A DNA stretch of 64,000 nucleotides from Roseivirga seohaensis (lineage in GTDB: Bacteria; Bacteroidota; Bacteroidia; Cytophagales; Cyclobacteriaceae). The notes under the pieces are model-generated. The model saw nothing but the letters and a program-made list of their open reading frames with translations. It was not told the DNA's origin and made no database searches. The translations under genes and the position numbers were made by a program. The stretch's first letter is position 1. Each line of letters starts with the position of its first letter. This document shows, piece by piece, positions 15,674-24,203 of the stretch. Location of the stretch: contig NZ_LRPB01000049.1 of assembly GCF_001592945.1 (NCBI RefSeq), positions 248,001-312,000 of the forward strand. Direction: 5' to 3'.

Positions 15674-16981
15674 ATGGCAAATATAGTTGCAATTGTAGGG
15701 AGGCCTAACGTAGGTAAATCGACTTTATTCAATCGTTTGGTAGAAAGACGGCAGGCGATCATGGATAACGAAAGTGGCGTTACCCGCGACAGACACTACG
15801 GTTACGCAGATTGGATCGGTAAATATTTTACAGTGATTGACACTGGAGGTTATGTTACTGGATCAGAAGATGTGTTTGAAGGAGCCATCAGAACCCAAGT
15901 AGCTGAGGCCATGGAAGAGGCATCAGTAATTCTATTTATGACCGATTGCCATTCGGGCTTAAACCCGTTAGATAAAGAATTTGCTAGAATTGTGAGGGGG
16001 TTGAAAAAGCCTGTTTTGGTGGTGGCTAATAAGGCCGACAACACCGATTACCACTATATGTCCAATGATTTTTATGCACTCGGATTGGGAGATATTTTCC
16101 CTATTTCTGCGGCTAGTGGTGCAGGAACAGGCGAACTTCTTGATGAAGTGGTAAAACACTTTGAAGAAGATGGTATCGAAGGGCCAGATGATGGAATTCC
16201 TAGAATTGCAGTTTTGGGGCGTCCAAATGCTGGAAAATCTTCTTTCATCAACGCCTTATTAGGTAAAGAAAGAACCATCGTTACGGATGTTGCTGGTACT
16301 ACGCGCGATTCCATCAATACACGTTATACTCTGTTTGGTCAGGATTTTATTCTGACTGACACTGCCGGAATTCGAAAGAAATCTAAAGTTCACGAAGACA
16401 TTGAATTCTATTCTGTAATGCGTGCTTTACAGGCCTTACAAGATTCAGATGTTTGTGTAATTATGATTGATGCCGAACGTGGTTTGGAAGCGCAAGACAT
16501 GAACCTTGTGAGCTTGGCAATAAAGTACCGAAAGGGCATTATGCTTATGATTAACAAGTGGGATTTGATTGAAAAAGATTCAAATACCATGAAGAAATTC
16601 ACGGCCGATTTAGATGATAAACTGGGTCAGTTAACTTGGATTCCAAAGATTTTCACTTCGGTTACAGAAAAACAAAGAATATTTCAGGCCATAGAATTAG
16701 CGGTGAAGGTAAATGAAAATCGTGAGCGTAAAATCTCTACTTCTAAGCTGAATGATATCATGCTTCGCGAGATTGATCATTATCCGCCACCAGCCTTGAA
16801 AGGCAAGCACATCAAAATTAAGTATGTTACTCAACTGCCTACAAGAACACCAACGATTGCGTTTTTCTGTAACCTTCCTCAATACATTAAGGAGCCTTAC
16901 GAGCGCTTTTTAGAGAATAAACTCAGAGAGCATTTCGAGTTTGATGGAGTACCTATGAAGCTTGTATTTAGGCAGAAATAG
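15674..16981 (+). CDS. der: Ribosome biogenesis GTPase Der (EngA)
   Basis: Der has two tandem GTPase domains followed by a KH-like domain, all present in 435 residues. Domain 1 has GRPNVGKST near the N-terminus, DTGGY and NKAD. Domain 2 has GRPNAGKSS, DTAGI and NKWD. The C-terminal KH-like part includes the KGKHIKIKYVTQ stretch. It acts in 50S subunit assembly and is essential in most bacteria. The stop codon is followed with no spacer by the GTG start of the SprT-like gene, so those two are probably translationally coupled. Confidence 0.98.
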   Translation: MANIVAIVGRPNVGKSTLFNRLVERRQAIMDNESGVTRDRHYGYADWIGKYFTVIDTGGYVTGSEDVFEGAIRTQVAEAMEEASVILFMTDCHSGLNPLDKEFARIVRGLKKPVLVVANKADNTDYHYMSNDFYALGLGDIFPISAASGAGTGELLDEVVKHFEEDGIEGPDDGIPRIAVLGRPNAGKSSFINALLGKERTIVTDVAGTTRDSINTRYTLFGQDFILTDTAGIRKKSKVHEDIEFYSVMRALQALQDSDVCVIMIDAERGLEAQDMNLVSLAIKYRKGIMLMINKWDLIEKDSNTMKKFTADLDDKLGQLTWIPKIFTSVTEKQRIFQAIELAVKVNENRERKISTSKLNDIMLREIDHYPPPALKGKHIKIKYVTQLPTRTPTIAFFCNLPQYIKEPYERFLENKLREHFEFDGVPMKLVFRQK

Positions 16982-17680
16982 GTGAAAAATGTGAGGTCAA
17001 AGTTGGAGGGTAAGGTTCCTGAAGCCGCAATCGAGTATTGTATTAAGCTTTGGAAACTTTACCCTTTTCAATTTAAGGTAAATAGAAAAAGGCTTTCGAA
17101 ATTGGGGGATTACCGCTACGACCCAAGAGCACAATCGCATACCGTTACCGTTAATACCGATCTTAATCCTTATCAGTTTCTGATTACCTACATCCATGAA
17201 GTGGCGCACAGGGTGGTGCATAAACCTCGGTCGCGACAGTTGCCGCATGGTGTGCAGTGGAAAAGCAAATATCAGGAGTTGATGTTACCCATGCTCAATC
17301 CAAGCGTTTTTCCTGACGATGTGCTTCGTGTTTTGGCTAAACATATGAAGAACCCCAAAGCGAGCACAGCAGCCGACCCGAAATTGGTGAAGGTACTCGC
17401 ACAATATGATGTTCATACTGCTTCGCAGCCAATTCTTGAATCTGTGATTATAGGTGAGGAGTTTTTCTTGAGAAAAAGGAAATTCAGAAAGCTAGAGGTG
17501 AAAAGAACACGGGCTTTATGTTTGGACTTGGCCAATAATAAGCGATATCTTATTTCTCAAATTGCTGAAATCAGTCCGGTCAATAAAGAAGCAACTTCCG
17601 AATCGCCAAAAGTAGTTCCTACTAAGAAATCAAAGAAGGTCAATTCTACGGCTAATAATCAAATCAACCTTTTCGAATAA
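16982..17680 (+). CDS. SprT-like zinc protease domain protein
   Basis: The 232-residue protein contains the SprT/Spartan-type zinc site THEVAHRVVH, followed by PHGVQWKSKY, whose histidine is the usual third ligand. SprT-like proteases in eukaryotes act on DNA-protein crosslinks; the bacterial role is poorly known. It starts with GTG directly after the der stop codon. The C-terminal tail (about 195-232) is lysine- and serine-rich, ending NNQINLFE. Its last 51 bases overlap the convergent gene 17630-18202 on the other strand. The fold assignment is solid but the substrate is unknown. Confidence 0.85.
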   Translation: MKNVRSKLEGKVPEAAIEYCIKLWKLYPFQFKVNRKRLSKLGDYRYDPRAQSHTVTVNTDLNPYQFLITYIHEVAHRVVHKPRSRQLPHGVQWKSKYQELMLPMLNPSVFPDDVLRVLAKHMKNPKASTAADPKLVKVLAQYDVHTASQPILESVIIGEEFFLRKRKFRKLEVKRTRALCLDLANNKRYLISQIAEISPVNKEATSESPKVVPTKKSKKVNSTANNQINLFE

Positions 17681-18202
17681 AAGTTCTGGCTTTAGGGTTC
17701 GCCAGTTTTCAATATCCAAGTCGCCACCAAAGTTTAAGTAGTTGTCTACATTATATACTCTCATTTCGTCCACTACAAAATCTCTGAAGTTGATGCCGCA
17801 AATCCATCCTTCTTCCACATCTTCAAACCACTCTTCGTAATAACTATCATCAGAGCCATGGAAGTTGAGTACGTTTTCACCAATTAAAATGTATTTATTA
17901 ATCCCTAAAGGGGTAAAATGATCGATGATATTTCGTTTGAGGTGCATAATGTCGTTGTTCAGCGCATCATTCCATTCCCCAATAAATTCAATCACCATAA
18001 AACCTCTATCGTAATCGGCATAAAGCACTTTGATGTAGAGCGTTTCCGATCCCATAAAGTCCCAATGCGGATCGATATAGTAGCCATAAATGGTATCGGA
18101 ATACAAATCGAAGTTGTAACTTTTTCCATCGTATGGAGAATTCTTGTCTTCCGCTACATTGTAGTATTTGAGCCAGCCGTAGTGAGGTTCAATGGTGTGC
18201 AT
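17630..18202 (-). CDS. Conserved hypothetical protein (190 aa)
   Basis: I do not recognise a named family. The product is rich in Tyr, Trp, Asp and Glu, lacks a signal peptide and membrane segments, and begins MHTIEPHYGWLKYY. The composition and alternating hydrophobic pattern suggest a cytosolic alpha/beta protein. It ends inside the 3' end of the SprT-like gene (51-base antisense overlap), so each transcript would cover the other's tail. Nothing in the sequence indicates a catalytic site. Its length and clean start make it very likely a real gene. Confidence 0.75.
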   Translation of the reverse strand: MHTIEPHYGWLKYYNVAEDKNSPYDGKSYNFDLYSDTIYGYYIDPHWDFMGSETLYIKVLYADYDRGFMVIEFIGEWNDALNNDIMHLKRNIIDHFTPLGINKYILIGENVLNFHGSDDSYYEEWFEDVEEGWICGINFRDFVVDEMRVYNVDNYLNFGGDLDIENWRTLKPELLFEKVDLIISRRIDLL

Positions 18203-18246
18203 AGGAGCAAAACAACCTTAGGAGAATTTTGTTCCAAAAGTGGTGT

Positions 18247-18447
18247 TTAATCCTCTCTACTATTCATTTCCATAACTACTTTCCAAAGAGTGCCTAACAG
18301 CATCATTGTGAAACCAATGATTAAAAGCGTATTTTTTTCAGAAGTTTCAATATGGAAAATTAATCGAGAAAGCAGCGTACCTATGACCAGTAGGACACCT
18401 GAAATAGCGACAGCAGAAGCTAGCTTTACAATGGTTTGTCGTTTCAT
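18247..18447 (-). CDS. Small two-helix membrane protein (66 aa)
   Basis: The protein has two hydrophobic helices (about 8-30 and 40-58) separated by a short charged loop (HIETSEKN), and ends in an acidic tail (NSRED). The start overlaps the stop of the upstream methyltransferase-like gene by 4 bases (ATGA), so it is co-translated with it. No family is recognised. It may be an accessory of that membrane enzyme, which is only an inference from coupling. Confidence 0.65.
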   Translation of the reverse strand: MKRQTIVKLASAVAISGVLLVIGTLLSRLIFHIETSEKNTLLIIGFTMMLLGTLWKVVMEMNSRED

Positions 18448-19031
18448 GAGAATTTGATCTTTGGAAAAAGTGCAGGGGTGCTTTTCTTATATTCAAGATA
18501 TTCATCCCCAAATTGTTGAATGAGTTTTTTTTCTTCCAATCGAATACCAAAAGGAAGGTAAGCCAGCAGTGCCACTAAGCTGACGAGGTTGACCAAAAGT
18601 GGATTATAAATAAAATAGCCTAGAAAAAGCAGAATTGTGCCGGTGTATAAAGGGTGGCGAATTTTTGATTGAAGCTTATCTTTTTTTAGTGTTTGGTCTG
18701 ATTGACTTTCTTTTTTTAAGCCTAAAAATACACGAAGACTATAGTTTCTGAATGACCTTTTGATGACAAAAAGGCCAAAAGTTGCTAACATTAAGCCTAT
18801 GTATGTAGTGATTGGGCTGGGAGGCAAAACAAAGGCGCTGTAAATGCTGGCGCCCAGTAGTAAAATAAAAGCAAAACTGAGGGTAGAAAATAGGCTGTAA
18901 ATTAGCCGGTATGTTGTAGGGTTTAAAGCTACTTTGTTCTTAAAACCGTTTGAAGCCAACAGGCTATGGATTGTATAAAACAATGCCCAGCAGCCAAAAA
19001 AGATCAAATGGTTAAGTAACATACTAGGCAA
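18444..19031 (-). CDS. Isoprenylcysteine carboxyl methyltransferase (ICMT)-like membrane protein
   Basis: The 195-residue integral membrane protein has five or six hydrophobic segments. Its C-terminal region, KIRHPLYTGTILLFLG, then EEKKLIQQFGDEYLEYKK, is the RHPxYxG plus E-x-x-L-x-x-x-F/Y-G-x-x-Y signature of ICMT/PEMT-like and NnrU-like methyltransferases that bind AdoMet at the membrane face. The substrate in bacteria is generally unknown. It is divergent from the WYL regulator gene across 134 bases and coupled to the small membrane protein downstream. Confidence 0.8.
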   Translation of the reverse strand: MPSMLLNHLIFFGCWALFYTIHSLLASNGFKNKVALNPTTYRLIYSLFSTLSFAFILLLGASIYSAFVLPPSPITTYIGLMLATFGLFVIKRSFRNYSLRVFLGLKKESQSDQTLKKDKLQSKIRHPLYTGTILLFLGYFIYNPLLVNLVSLVALLAYLPFGIRLEEKKLIQQFGDEYLEYKKSTPALFPKIKFS

Positions 19032-19165
19032 TGATAGTCATTATTTTTTGCCCTGAATAACCGTTTAAAACCTTGTGCGAATTATGTTATTTTTTCTAGA
19101 AAGGGTCTTATGAGCTGCATTGATTATCTTCGTTTTACTAATTTTTTTAACAGCCAAACCTACCT

Positions 19166-20119
19166 ATGAATCGTATCGACAGACTTACTGCAATTCTTGT
19201 CCAACTTCAATCTAAGAAAGTGGTTACTGCCCAAGAGATTGCCAATCGTTTTGAAATTAGCTTACGAACCGTTTATCGTGATGTGCGTGCTTTGGAAGAC
19301 GCTGGTGTGCCTATTGGTGCAGAGGCTGGAAAAGGCTATTTCATAATGGAGGGTTATCACTTGCCTCCGGTAATGTTTACGCAGCAAGAGGCCAATGCTT
19401 TGGTATTGGGGGCAAAGCTAATTGAAGGGCAGACTGACGTGTCTATTAAAAAGAATTTTACCGAGGCCATGTTGAAAATTAAATCGGTGTTGAAGAGCAG
19501 CGAGAAGGACGAAATAGAAAAGCTCGAATCCCAAATTGTTGTGCGGCACTTGCCTCAGGTAGAAAAGGAAGGTTTCCCAAATAATTTTTTAGCCACTATT
19601 CAGCAGGCCTTGATTGATAAATCGGTATTGCGCTTTCGGTATTATTCTAGCTTTTCAGGTGACTTTACCACCCGCGATATTGAGCCGATTGGCTTAGTGT
19701 TTTATGCAGGAAGATGGCATTTGCTTGCTTATTGTAGGTTAAGACAAGCGCCTCGAGATTTTCGGGTCGATCGGTTAGTGAAATTGGAAAAGCTAGATGA
19801 AACTTATGATACGGGTCATCAGCCTAGTTTTAGTCAGTTTTTAGAAGAAATTGCCTTTAGTACTGACTTGCAAGAAGTAGTAATTAACATTGATAAAACC
19901 GTGGCGCGCTATATTTCAGAACAAAAATACAGTCAGGGTTTTGTGAGTGAGGAAGTGGGTATAACGCACATTAAAATGAAATTTCTGACGCCAAGCCTAA
20001 ACTACACTTCCCGATGGGTGCTTACTTTAGGTGATGCGGTCGAGATTATTTCTCCAGCAAAACTTACAGCTATGGTAAAGGAGCGGATTGAAGAATTGAG
20101 GAAGTGTTATTCGGTTTAA
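19166..20119 (+). CDS. YafY-type WYL-domain transcriptional regulator
   Basis: The 317-residue protein has an N-terminal DeoR-like winged helix (HTH_11, about 1-60: VTAQEIANRFEISLRTVYRDVRALEDAG split across the two helices), then a WYL ligand-sensing domain around 140-225 with the conserved YAGRWHLLAYCRLR element, and a C-terminal WCX-like region. Such proteins repress or activate neighbouring genes in response to nucleotide-like ligands. The likely target is the GyrI-like gene 107 bases downstream on the same strand or the divergent ICMT-like gene. Confidence 0.93.
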   Translation: MNRIDRLTAILVQLQSKKVVTAQEIANRFEISLRTVYRDVRALEDAGVPIGAEAGKGYFIMEGYHLPPVMFTQQEANALVLGAKLIEGQTDVSIKKNFTEAMLKIKSVLKSSEKDEIEKLESQIVVRHLPQVEKEGFPNNFLATIQQALIDKSVLRFRYYSSFSGDFTTRDIEPIGLVFYAGRWHLLAYCRLRQAPRDFRVDRLVKLEKLDETYDTGHQPSFSQFLEEIAFSTDLQEVVINIDKTVARYISEQKYSQGFVSEEVGITHIKMKFLTPSLNYTSRWVLTLGDAVEIISPAKLTAMVKERIEELRKCYSV

Positions 20120-20226
20120 TGAAATAAGAAAAATCAACCTTTTCTAAAATCTACTGACATAGGGTTGTCACTAGTGGCCACTTACTTTGATGCATAATCA
20201 ATTTTTTAAGCCAAAAATAGAACCCT

Positions 20227-20832
20227 ATGATCATGTCGAAATTAAACCTCACCGAAGCTTACCCAGAATATTTCAAGGCCAAGGCCAATCCTCAGTTGGT
20301 AGAATTGGAGCCCTATCAGTACATCACCATTCAAGGCAATTCTGCACCAAATGCACCCATTTTTTTAGCCGCCATTGACGATTTATATAAACTCGTTTAT
20401 GGTATTAAATTCTTTCACAAGAATGAGGGAATGGACTTTGTTGTTCCGAAAATGGAAGCTTTTTGGTGGGTAGAAGGAGAGTTGCCTTTTGAAGAAACGC
20501 CTCAGGAAGAATGGTATTGGAAAATTATGTTCCGTATGCCCGATTTTGTTGGGGAAGGGGAATTCAAACTCGTTGTTGATCAATTGGTGAAAGAGGGCAA
20601 ACTGGCCAACGACCACCAGCTAAAATTCGAGTCCATCCATGAAGGAAAATCAGTTCAAGCATTACACATCGGGTCTTACTATGACGAGCGCAGAACGCTG
20701 GAGAAAATCTTCGCTTTCATGAAGGAAAACGACCTAGAAGTGAATGGGTATCACCACGAAATCTATATTTCTGACCCAAGAAAAACAGCAGAAGAAAAGC
20801 TTAAAACCATTCTCAGATATGCAGTGAAATAA
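20227..20832 (+). CDS. GyrI-like small-molecule-binding domain protein
   Basis: The 201-residue protein resembles the GyrI-like/SOUL fold group: PQLVELEPYQYITIQG near the N-terminus, then a paired beta-alpha-beta repeat with FWWVEGELPFEE and, in the second half, ALHIGSYYDERRTLEKIFAF and GYHHEIYISDPRK. Members bind hydrophobic cations or act as drug sequestering proteins, and some inhibit gyrase. An internal ATG at 20233 is an equally possible start. It follows the WYL regulator on the same strand and ends just before a terminator at 20871. Confidence 0.82.
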   Translation: MIMSKLNLTEAYPEYFKAKANPQLVELEPYQYITIQGNSAPNAPIFLAAIDDLYKLVYGIKFFHKNEGMDFVVPKMEAFWWVEGELPFEETPQEEWYWKIMFRMPDFVGEGEFKLVVDQLVKEGKLANDHQLKFESIHEGKSVQALHIGSYYDERRTLEKIFAFMKENDLEVNGYHHEIYISDPRKTAEEKLKTILRYAVK

Positions 20833-20870
20833 CAATCAGTTCAAAACAACACAATTCTAATACTTCATTG

Positions 20871-20896
20871 GCCCAGAGCAGACGGCTTTGGGCTTT
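20871..20896 (+). terminator. Rho-independent terminator after the GyrI-like gene
   Basis: GCCCAGAGC (20871-20879) pairs with GCTTTGGGC (20885-20893) across loop AGACG, with one G:T pair, followed by a short T-run. It ends the plus-strand transcript just before the convergent murQ stop. Confidence 0.75.
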
Positions 20897-20900
20897 ATTC

Positions 20901-21710
20901 TTACCCCTGATTCATTACAAAATCAATCACCTTTCTTACGGAGCCATGTGTTTTAAGTAGCTTTTCTGCAGTGGGGCTGTCGATTTGTAGCATCTCCATA
21001 ATCATTCTTGTACCACGGTCTACCAGTTTATTGTTCGAAAGCTGCATATCTACCATTCTGTTACCTTGCACTTTGCCTAGTTTGATCATTACCGAGGTAG
21101 AAATCATATTCAGTACAAGCTTTTGGGCAGTGCCAGATTTCATGCGTGTGCTGCCAGTAATAAACTCCGGACCTACAATGGGTTCAATCGGGTACTCCGC
21201 TTCCCAAGCTACAGGGCTGTCTGGATTACAAACAATACAGCCCGTAAGTACTCCGTTTTTTCTGGCTTCTTTGAGCCCACCAATTACATAAGGGGTTCTA
21301 CCCGAAGCTGCAATACCAATTACCGTGTCTTTATGGTTGATGATGTGTTCTTGCAAGTCTTCCCAAGCTTGATTTTCATCATCTTCAGCATTCTCTACGG
21401 CTTTACGAATGGCAGTGTCCCCACCAGCAATAATGCCCACTACAACACCGTGTTCAACCCCGTAAGTAGGAGGGCATTCCGAAGCATCAACCACACCCAA
21501 ACGCCCACTGGTACCAGCACCAATGTAAAAAATCCTTCCGCCCATTTGCATACGAGGAACAATCTGATTGACCAAAGCTTCGATTTGAGGAATGACTTTT
21601 TGCACAGCCAAAGAAACCGTTTGATCTTCCTTATTAATATTAGCCAGCAAATCGGCTACCGACATTTTCTCAAGCGAGTTGTAATTAGATTCTGATTCGG
21701 TGATGTTCAT
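20901..21710 (-). CDS. murQ: N-acetylmuramic acid 6-phosphate etherase
   Basis: MurQ cleaves the lactyl ether of MurNAc-6-phosphate to give GlcNAc-6-phosphate and lactate, for cell-wall recycling. The 269-residue protein has the SIS-domain sugar-phosphate site FYIGAGTSGRLGVVDASECP and the family signature GPEFITGSTRMKSGTAQK. It is somewhat shorter than the 300-residue Escherichia coli enzyme at the C-terminus, as in other Bacteroidota. The kinase gene lies 61 bases upstream in the same orientation, so phosphorylation and etherase steps are probably one operon. Confidence 0.96.
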   Translation of the reverse strand: MNITESESNYNSLEKMSVADLLANINKEDQTVSLAVQKVIPQIEALVNQIVPRMQMGGRIFYIGAGTSGRLGVVDASECPPTYGVEHGVVVGIIAGGDTAIRKAVENAEDDENQAWEDLQEHIINHKDTVIGIAASGRTPYVIGGLKEARKNGVLTGCIVCNPDSPVAWEAEYPIEPIVGPEFITGSTRMKSGTAQKLVLNMISTSVMIKLGKVQGNRMVDMQLSNNKLVDRGTRMIMEMLQIDSPTAEKLLKTHGSVRKVIDFVMNQG

Positions 21711-21771
21711 GGGTTTGTTATTGAAATTTCAGATGATGCAAAGAAACCAATTTCGGGTTGGCGAATTCTAT

Positions 21772-22608
21772 TTATTGGTGAAAAAGGGTAAGACCAGCAA
21801 TAGGATGTTCGGTAATATGTTTAATATAAATGCCTTGGTCTACCGCCACTTTTCTTAAAATATTGTTGAAATAATAAGCCACCGAGCCTGTAAAGTGAAC
21901 AGGTACTTCCTTGAATCCTTCATACTTCGAAACATTTTTGGTAATGAAGATGGTAAAGGCATCGTACACTAATTTATACATATAAGGCTCGCTGATGTGC
22001 TCGTTGATAAACTTCGCAAAGCTAGCCAAAAAGCGACCTGGCATGGGCTCTTGGTAAATGGCAGTAAGAAATGCATCCTTGTTCAACCCGAAACGCTCTT
22101 TAAAAATAACCCTCAAATGTTCGGGCATATCTTTTCTGTAATAATCCGTTACTAAGGTTTTTCCTAAGTAGGTTCCGCCTCCTTCATCGGCTATGGCCCA
22201 GCCCAAGGAAGGCACGTTGCTAATAATTTTACTACCATCGTAAAGGCATGAGTTTGTGCCAGTGCCTATAATACACGCTATACCTTTTTCGTCACCACAC
22301 AAAGAGCGAGCAGCGGCCAATAAATCATGGTTCACATCAATCTTAGCCTCTTGATAATAGCGGTTCAAGAGCTTGGCTATTTTGTCGCGGTTAGTGCCTG
22401 AAGAGCAGCCCGTTCCGTAAAAATAGATTTCGTCTACCTTATCGGGCAACTGGCTGTGGAGGTCTTGAATCACCAATAGAATTTCTTCTTCGGTTTGGTA
22501 ATAAGGGTTAATCCCTGTGGTTCGGGCCTGTTCAATACTGCCATCGGCACCAATCAGTCGCCAATCGGTTTTTGTAAAGCCGCTATCTGCTATTAATACT
22601 TTGGTCAT
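21772..22608 (-). CDS. BadF/BadG-type N-acetyl amino-sugar kinase
   Basis: The 278-residue ASKHA-fold kinase has phosphate-1 LIADSGFTKTDWRL at the N-terminus, phosphate-2 CIIGTGTNSCLYDG near 115-128, then GWAIADEGGGTYLG and the adenosine-site region FTGSVAYYF. BadF/BadG-family kinases of this kind act on GlcNAc or MurNAc. With murQ directly downstream, a kinase giving MurNAc-6-phosphate or GlcNAc-6-phosphate for recycling is the most likely role, while the exact sugar cannot be read from sequence. Confidence 0.88.
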   Translation of the reverse strand: MTKVLIADSGFTKTDWRLIGADGSIEQARTTGINPYYQTEEEILLVIQDLHSQLPDKVDEIYFYGTGCSSGTNRDKIAKLLNRYYQEAKIDVNHDLLAAARSLCGDEKGIACIIGTGTNSCLYDGSKIISNVPSLGWAIADEGGGTYLGKTLVTDYYRKDMPEHLRVIFKERFGLNKDAFLTAIYQEPMPGRFLASFAKFINEHISEPYMYKLVYDAFTIFITKNVSKYEGFKEVPVHFTGSVAYYFNNILRKVAVDQGIYIKHITEHPIAGLTLFHQ

Positions 22609-22625
22609 GCTTTATTATGGAAAAT

Positions 22626-22633
22626 CAAAAATA
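22626..22633 (-). promoter_or_regulatory. Putative -7 box for the kinase-murQ operon
   Basis: The minus strand reads TATTTTTG, matching TAnnTTTG, 18 bases upstream of the kinase ATG. A -33 TTG at the right distance is not seen. Confidence 0.4.
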
Positions 22634-22677
22634 GCAATTCGAACGAAACCTTAGAGTGATTCAGTTCGTGTATGTAT

Positions 22678-22708
22678 TTGGTTTATAAAATAAACTACTT
22701 TACATTTG
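22678..22708 (+). promoter_or_regulatory. Promoter of the 22724 operon
   Basis: TTG (22678-22680), a 20-base spacer, then TACATTTG (22701-22708) is a full match to the Bacteroidota housekeeping promoter. The spacer contains the 15-bp palindrome at 22681-22695, so a bound protein would block polymerase. Confidence 0.75.
22681..22695. promoter_or_regulatory. Palindromic operator, copy 1 (GTTTAT-N3-ATAAAC)
   Basis: GTTTAT-AAA-ATAAAC lies between the -33 and -7 elements. The same palindrome with centre AAT recurs at 23599-23613, and the similarity extends for about 9 bases beyond. The winged-helix regulator encoded between the two copies is the obvious candidate ligand. Confidence 0.7.
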
Positions 22709-22723
22709 AAAAAATAATTTAAC

Positions 22724-23305
22724 ATGGAAGAGAAAGAATTAACCCCTCATGAAAGCATGGCGCTTATTCAGTCGATGATTGGAAAGGCACGAAAGCGCTA
22801 CTCAGATAACAGTTTCTTTTTTCTCTTATGGGGCTGGATTGTTCTAGTGGCTAGTGTTGGGCATTACTACTTATCTACTTTTACAGACTTTGAATACCCG
22901 TTTATTGGTTGGTCGCTTACTATCATAGGGGCGATTGTTTCTGGCGTGGTGGGAGCTAGGCGTGGTAAGAAAAGCCAGGTAAAGAATTATACCGATAAGA
23001 TGTATGCTTGGCTATGGTTCAGTTTGGGTATGGCCATGTTTACCATTGTTTTTAATGGTCAGCTTATTGGCTGGAATACTGTTCCTTTCATATTACTTTT
23101 GGCGGGCGTAGGCACAGCAGTATCTGGGGCCATGATGGGCTTTAGACCTTTGCAAATTGGCGGACTGGTATTCTGGATTTTGGCGTTTATCGCCTTCAGA
23201 CAACCAGAAAACTATCAAATGCTAATTTTGGCAGGCGGTATTGCTATTGGTTACTTGGTGCCGGGGTATATTATGAAAGCAAATTTCAGAAAACATGGGG
23301 TTTAA
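22724..23305 (+). CDS. Polytopic membrane protein (193 aa), unknown
   Basis: The protein has a soluble N-terminal stretch (about 1-30, with HESMALIQSMIGKARKRY) and then about six hydrophobic helices arranged in pairs with short loops. No transporter or enzyme motif is recognised. The stop overlaps the start of the winged-helix regulator by 11 bases, so the pair is translationally coupled, a common layout for a membrane protein and its regulator. Expression is probably repressed through the palindrome in its promoter. Confidence 0.8.
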   Translation: MEEKELTPHESMALIQSMIGKARKRYSDNSFFFLLWGWIVLVASVGHYYLSTFTDFEYPFIGWSLTIIGAIVSGVVGARRGKKSQVKNYTDKMYAWLWFSLGMAMFTIVFNGQLIGWNTVPFILLLAGVGTAVSGAMMGFRPLQIGGLVFWILAFIAFRQPENYQMLILAGGIAIGYLVPGYIMKANFRKHGV

Positions 23306-23582
23306 TCAACTCGATCCGCTTTTACATTCGCAGCTTAGGTTGGCCGTAATGTCATTGCTGATTAGTGTAGAAACTGCGGATTTTGTATATATAAAGGAGC
23401 AAACGGAATCTACTGCAGGCAATTTGAGCGTGCAGCTAGATAAGCTTTCCACCGCAGGTTACATAGAAATTACCAAGCAGTTTGAAGGCAAAAAGCCTAA
23501 AACCACCTGTAAGATAACTCAGAAGGGAGTGGACGCATTCGACACTTACGTAAAAGAAATTCAACAGTATTTGAAGCCATAA
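23295..23582 (+). CDS. Winged-helix transcriptional regulator (95 aa)
   Basis: This is a minimal single-domain winged helix: LHSQLRLAVMSLLI, then recognition-helix region TAGNLSVQLDKLSTAGYIEI, then a wing with FEGKKPKTTCKITQKG. It resembles the small MarR/ArsR-like regulators of about 95-100 residues (HTH_34-type) that sit next to membrane protein genes in Bacteroidota. It lies between two copies of the GTTTAT-N3-ATAAAC palindrome, which suggests autorepression and control of the 23641 gene. Confidence 0.88.
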   Translation: MGFNQLDPLLHSQLRLAVMSLLISVETADFVYIKEQTESTAGNLSVQLDKLSTAGYIEITKQFEGKKPKTTCKITQKGVDAFDTYVKEIQQYLKP

Positions 23583-23598
23583 TTTTTTTGCAATTATG

Positions 23599-23613
23599 GT
23601 TTATAATATAAAC
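23599..23613. promoter_or_regulatory. Palindromic operator, copy 2 (GTTTAT-N3-ATAAAC)
   Basis: GTTTAT-AAT-ATAAAC, 28 bases upstream of the 23641 ATG, followed by CTAGTTTG, which may be an imperfect -7 box, with TTTG at 23587-23590 as possible -33. It is a near-copy of the 22681-22695 site. Confidence 0.68.
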
Positions 23614-23640
23614 TAGTTTGTAAAACTTAAATTTAAAATC

Positions 23641-24201
23641 ATGGAAACAGAATCAATCAAAATGAAGACAGTAAAGGCAATTTTTATTTTTATCGTAGTG
23701 CTTTATGGTGCACTTGTAAATCACGTAGCAAAGGCCCAAGAAATGAGTACAACAAGTGTAGCGGCCATGGAAAAACTCTCTACTTGGGTTGGTAAATGGA
23801 AAGGCGAAGGTTGGTCTATAGATCAAACACAACAAAAAACAGAGTTTACTGTAGAAGAGCATATTCAACTTAAAGTAGGAGGTAACGCAATTCTTGCAGA
23901 AGGAATTGGACGCAATAAATCTGATGGACAGATAGGTTTTGAGTCTCTGGGGGTGCTATACTTTAACAATGAAAAGAAGCAATACGAAATGAAATCCCTG
24001 ACTGCTGATGGAAATCAAGCCTTATCGTCAGGTAAAATTAATGAGCAAGGTCAGTTTATTTGGGGTTTCGATGTACCCGGAGGAAGTATTCGTTACACCA
24101 TTACACTAGGTACGGATGCTTGGCATGAAATAGGAGAGTTTGTAATGGCCAGTGGACAGGCCTTCACCATTCTGGAAATGAACCTTACTAAACTCAAATA
24201 G
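23641..24201 (+). CDS. Secreted lipocalin-like (DUF1579-type) protein
   Basis: The 186-residue precursor has a signal peptide ending near AKAQE; the internal ATG at 23662 (residue 8) gives the neater signal sequence. The mature part has WVGKWKGEGW, then a series of beta strands with EEHIQLKVGGNAILAEGIG and FESLGVLYFNNEKKQYEM, typical of small lipocalin-like or heme-nitrobindin-like barrels such as DUF1579. The ligand is unknown. The gene carries its own copy of the operon palindrome upstream and runs into the DUF2306-type gene after 2 bases. Confidence 0.65.
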   Translation: METESIKMKTVKAIFIFIVVLYGALVNHVAKAQEMSTTSVAAMEKLSTWVGKWKGEGWSIDQTQQKTEFTVEEHIQLKVGGNAILAEGIGRNKSDGQIGFESLGVLYFNNEKKQYEMKSLTADGNQALSSGKINEQGQFIWGFDVPGGSIRYTITLGTDAWHEIGEFVMASGQAFTILEMNLTKLK

Positions 24202-24203
24202 CT

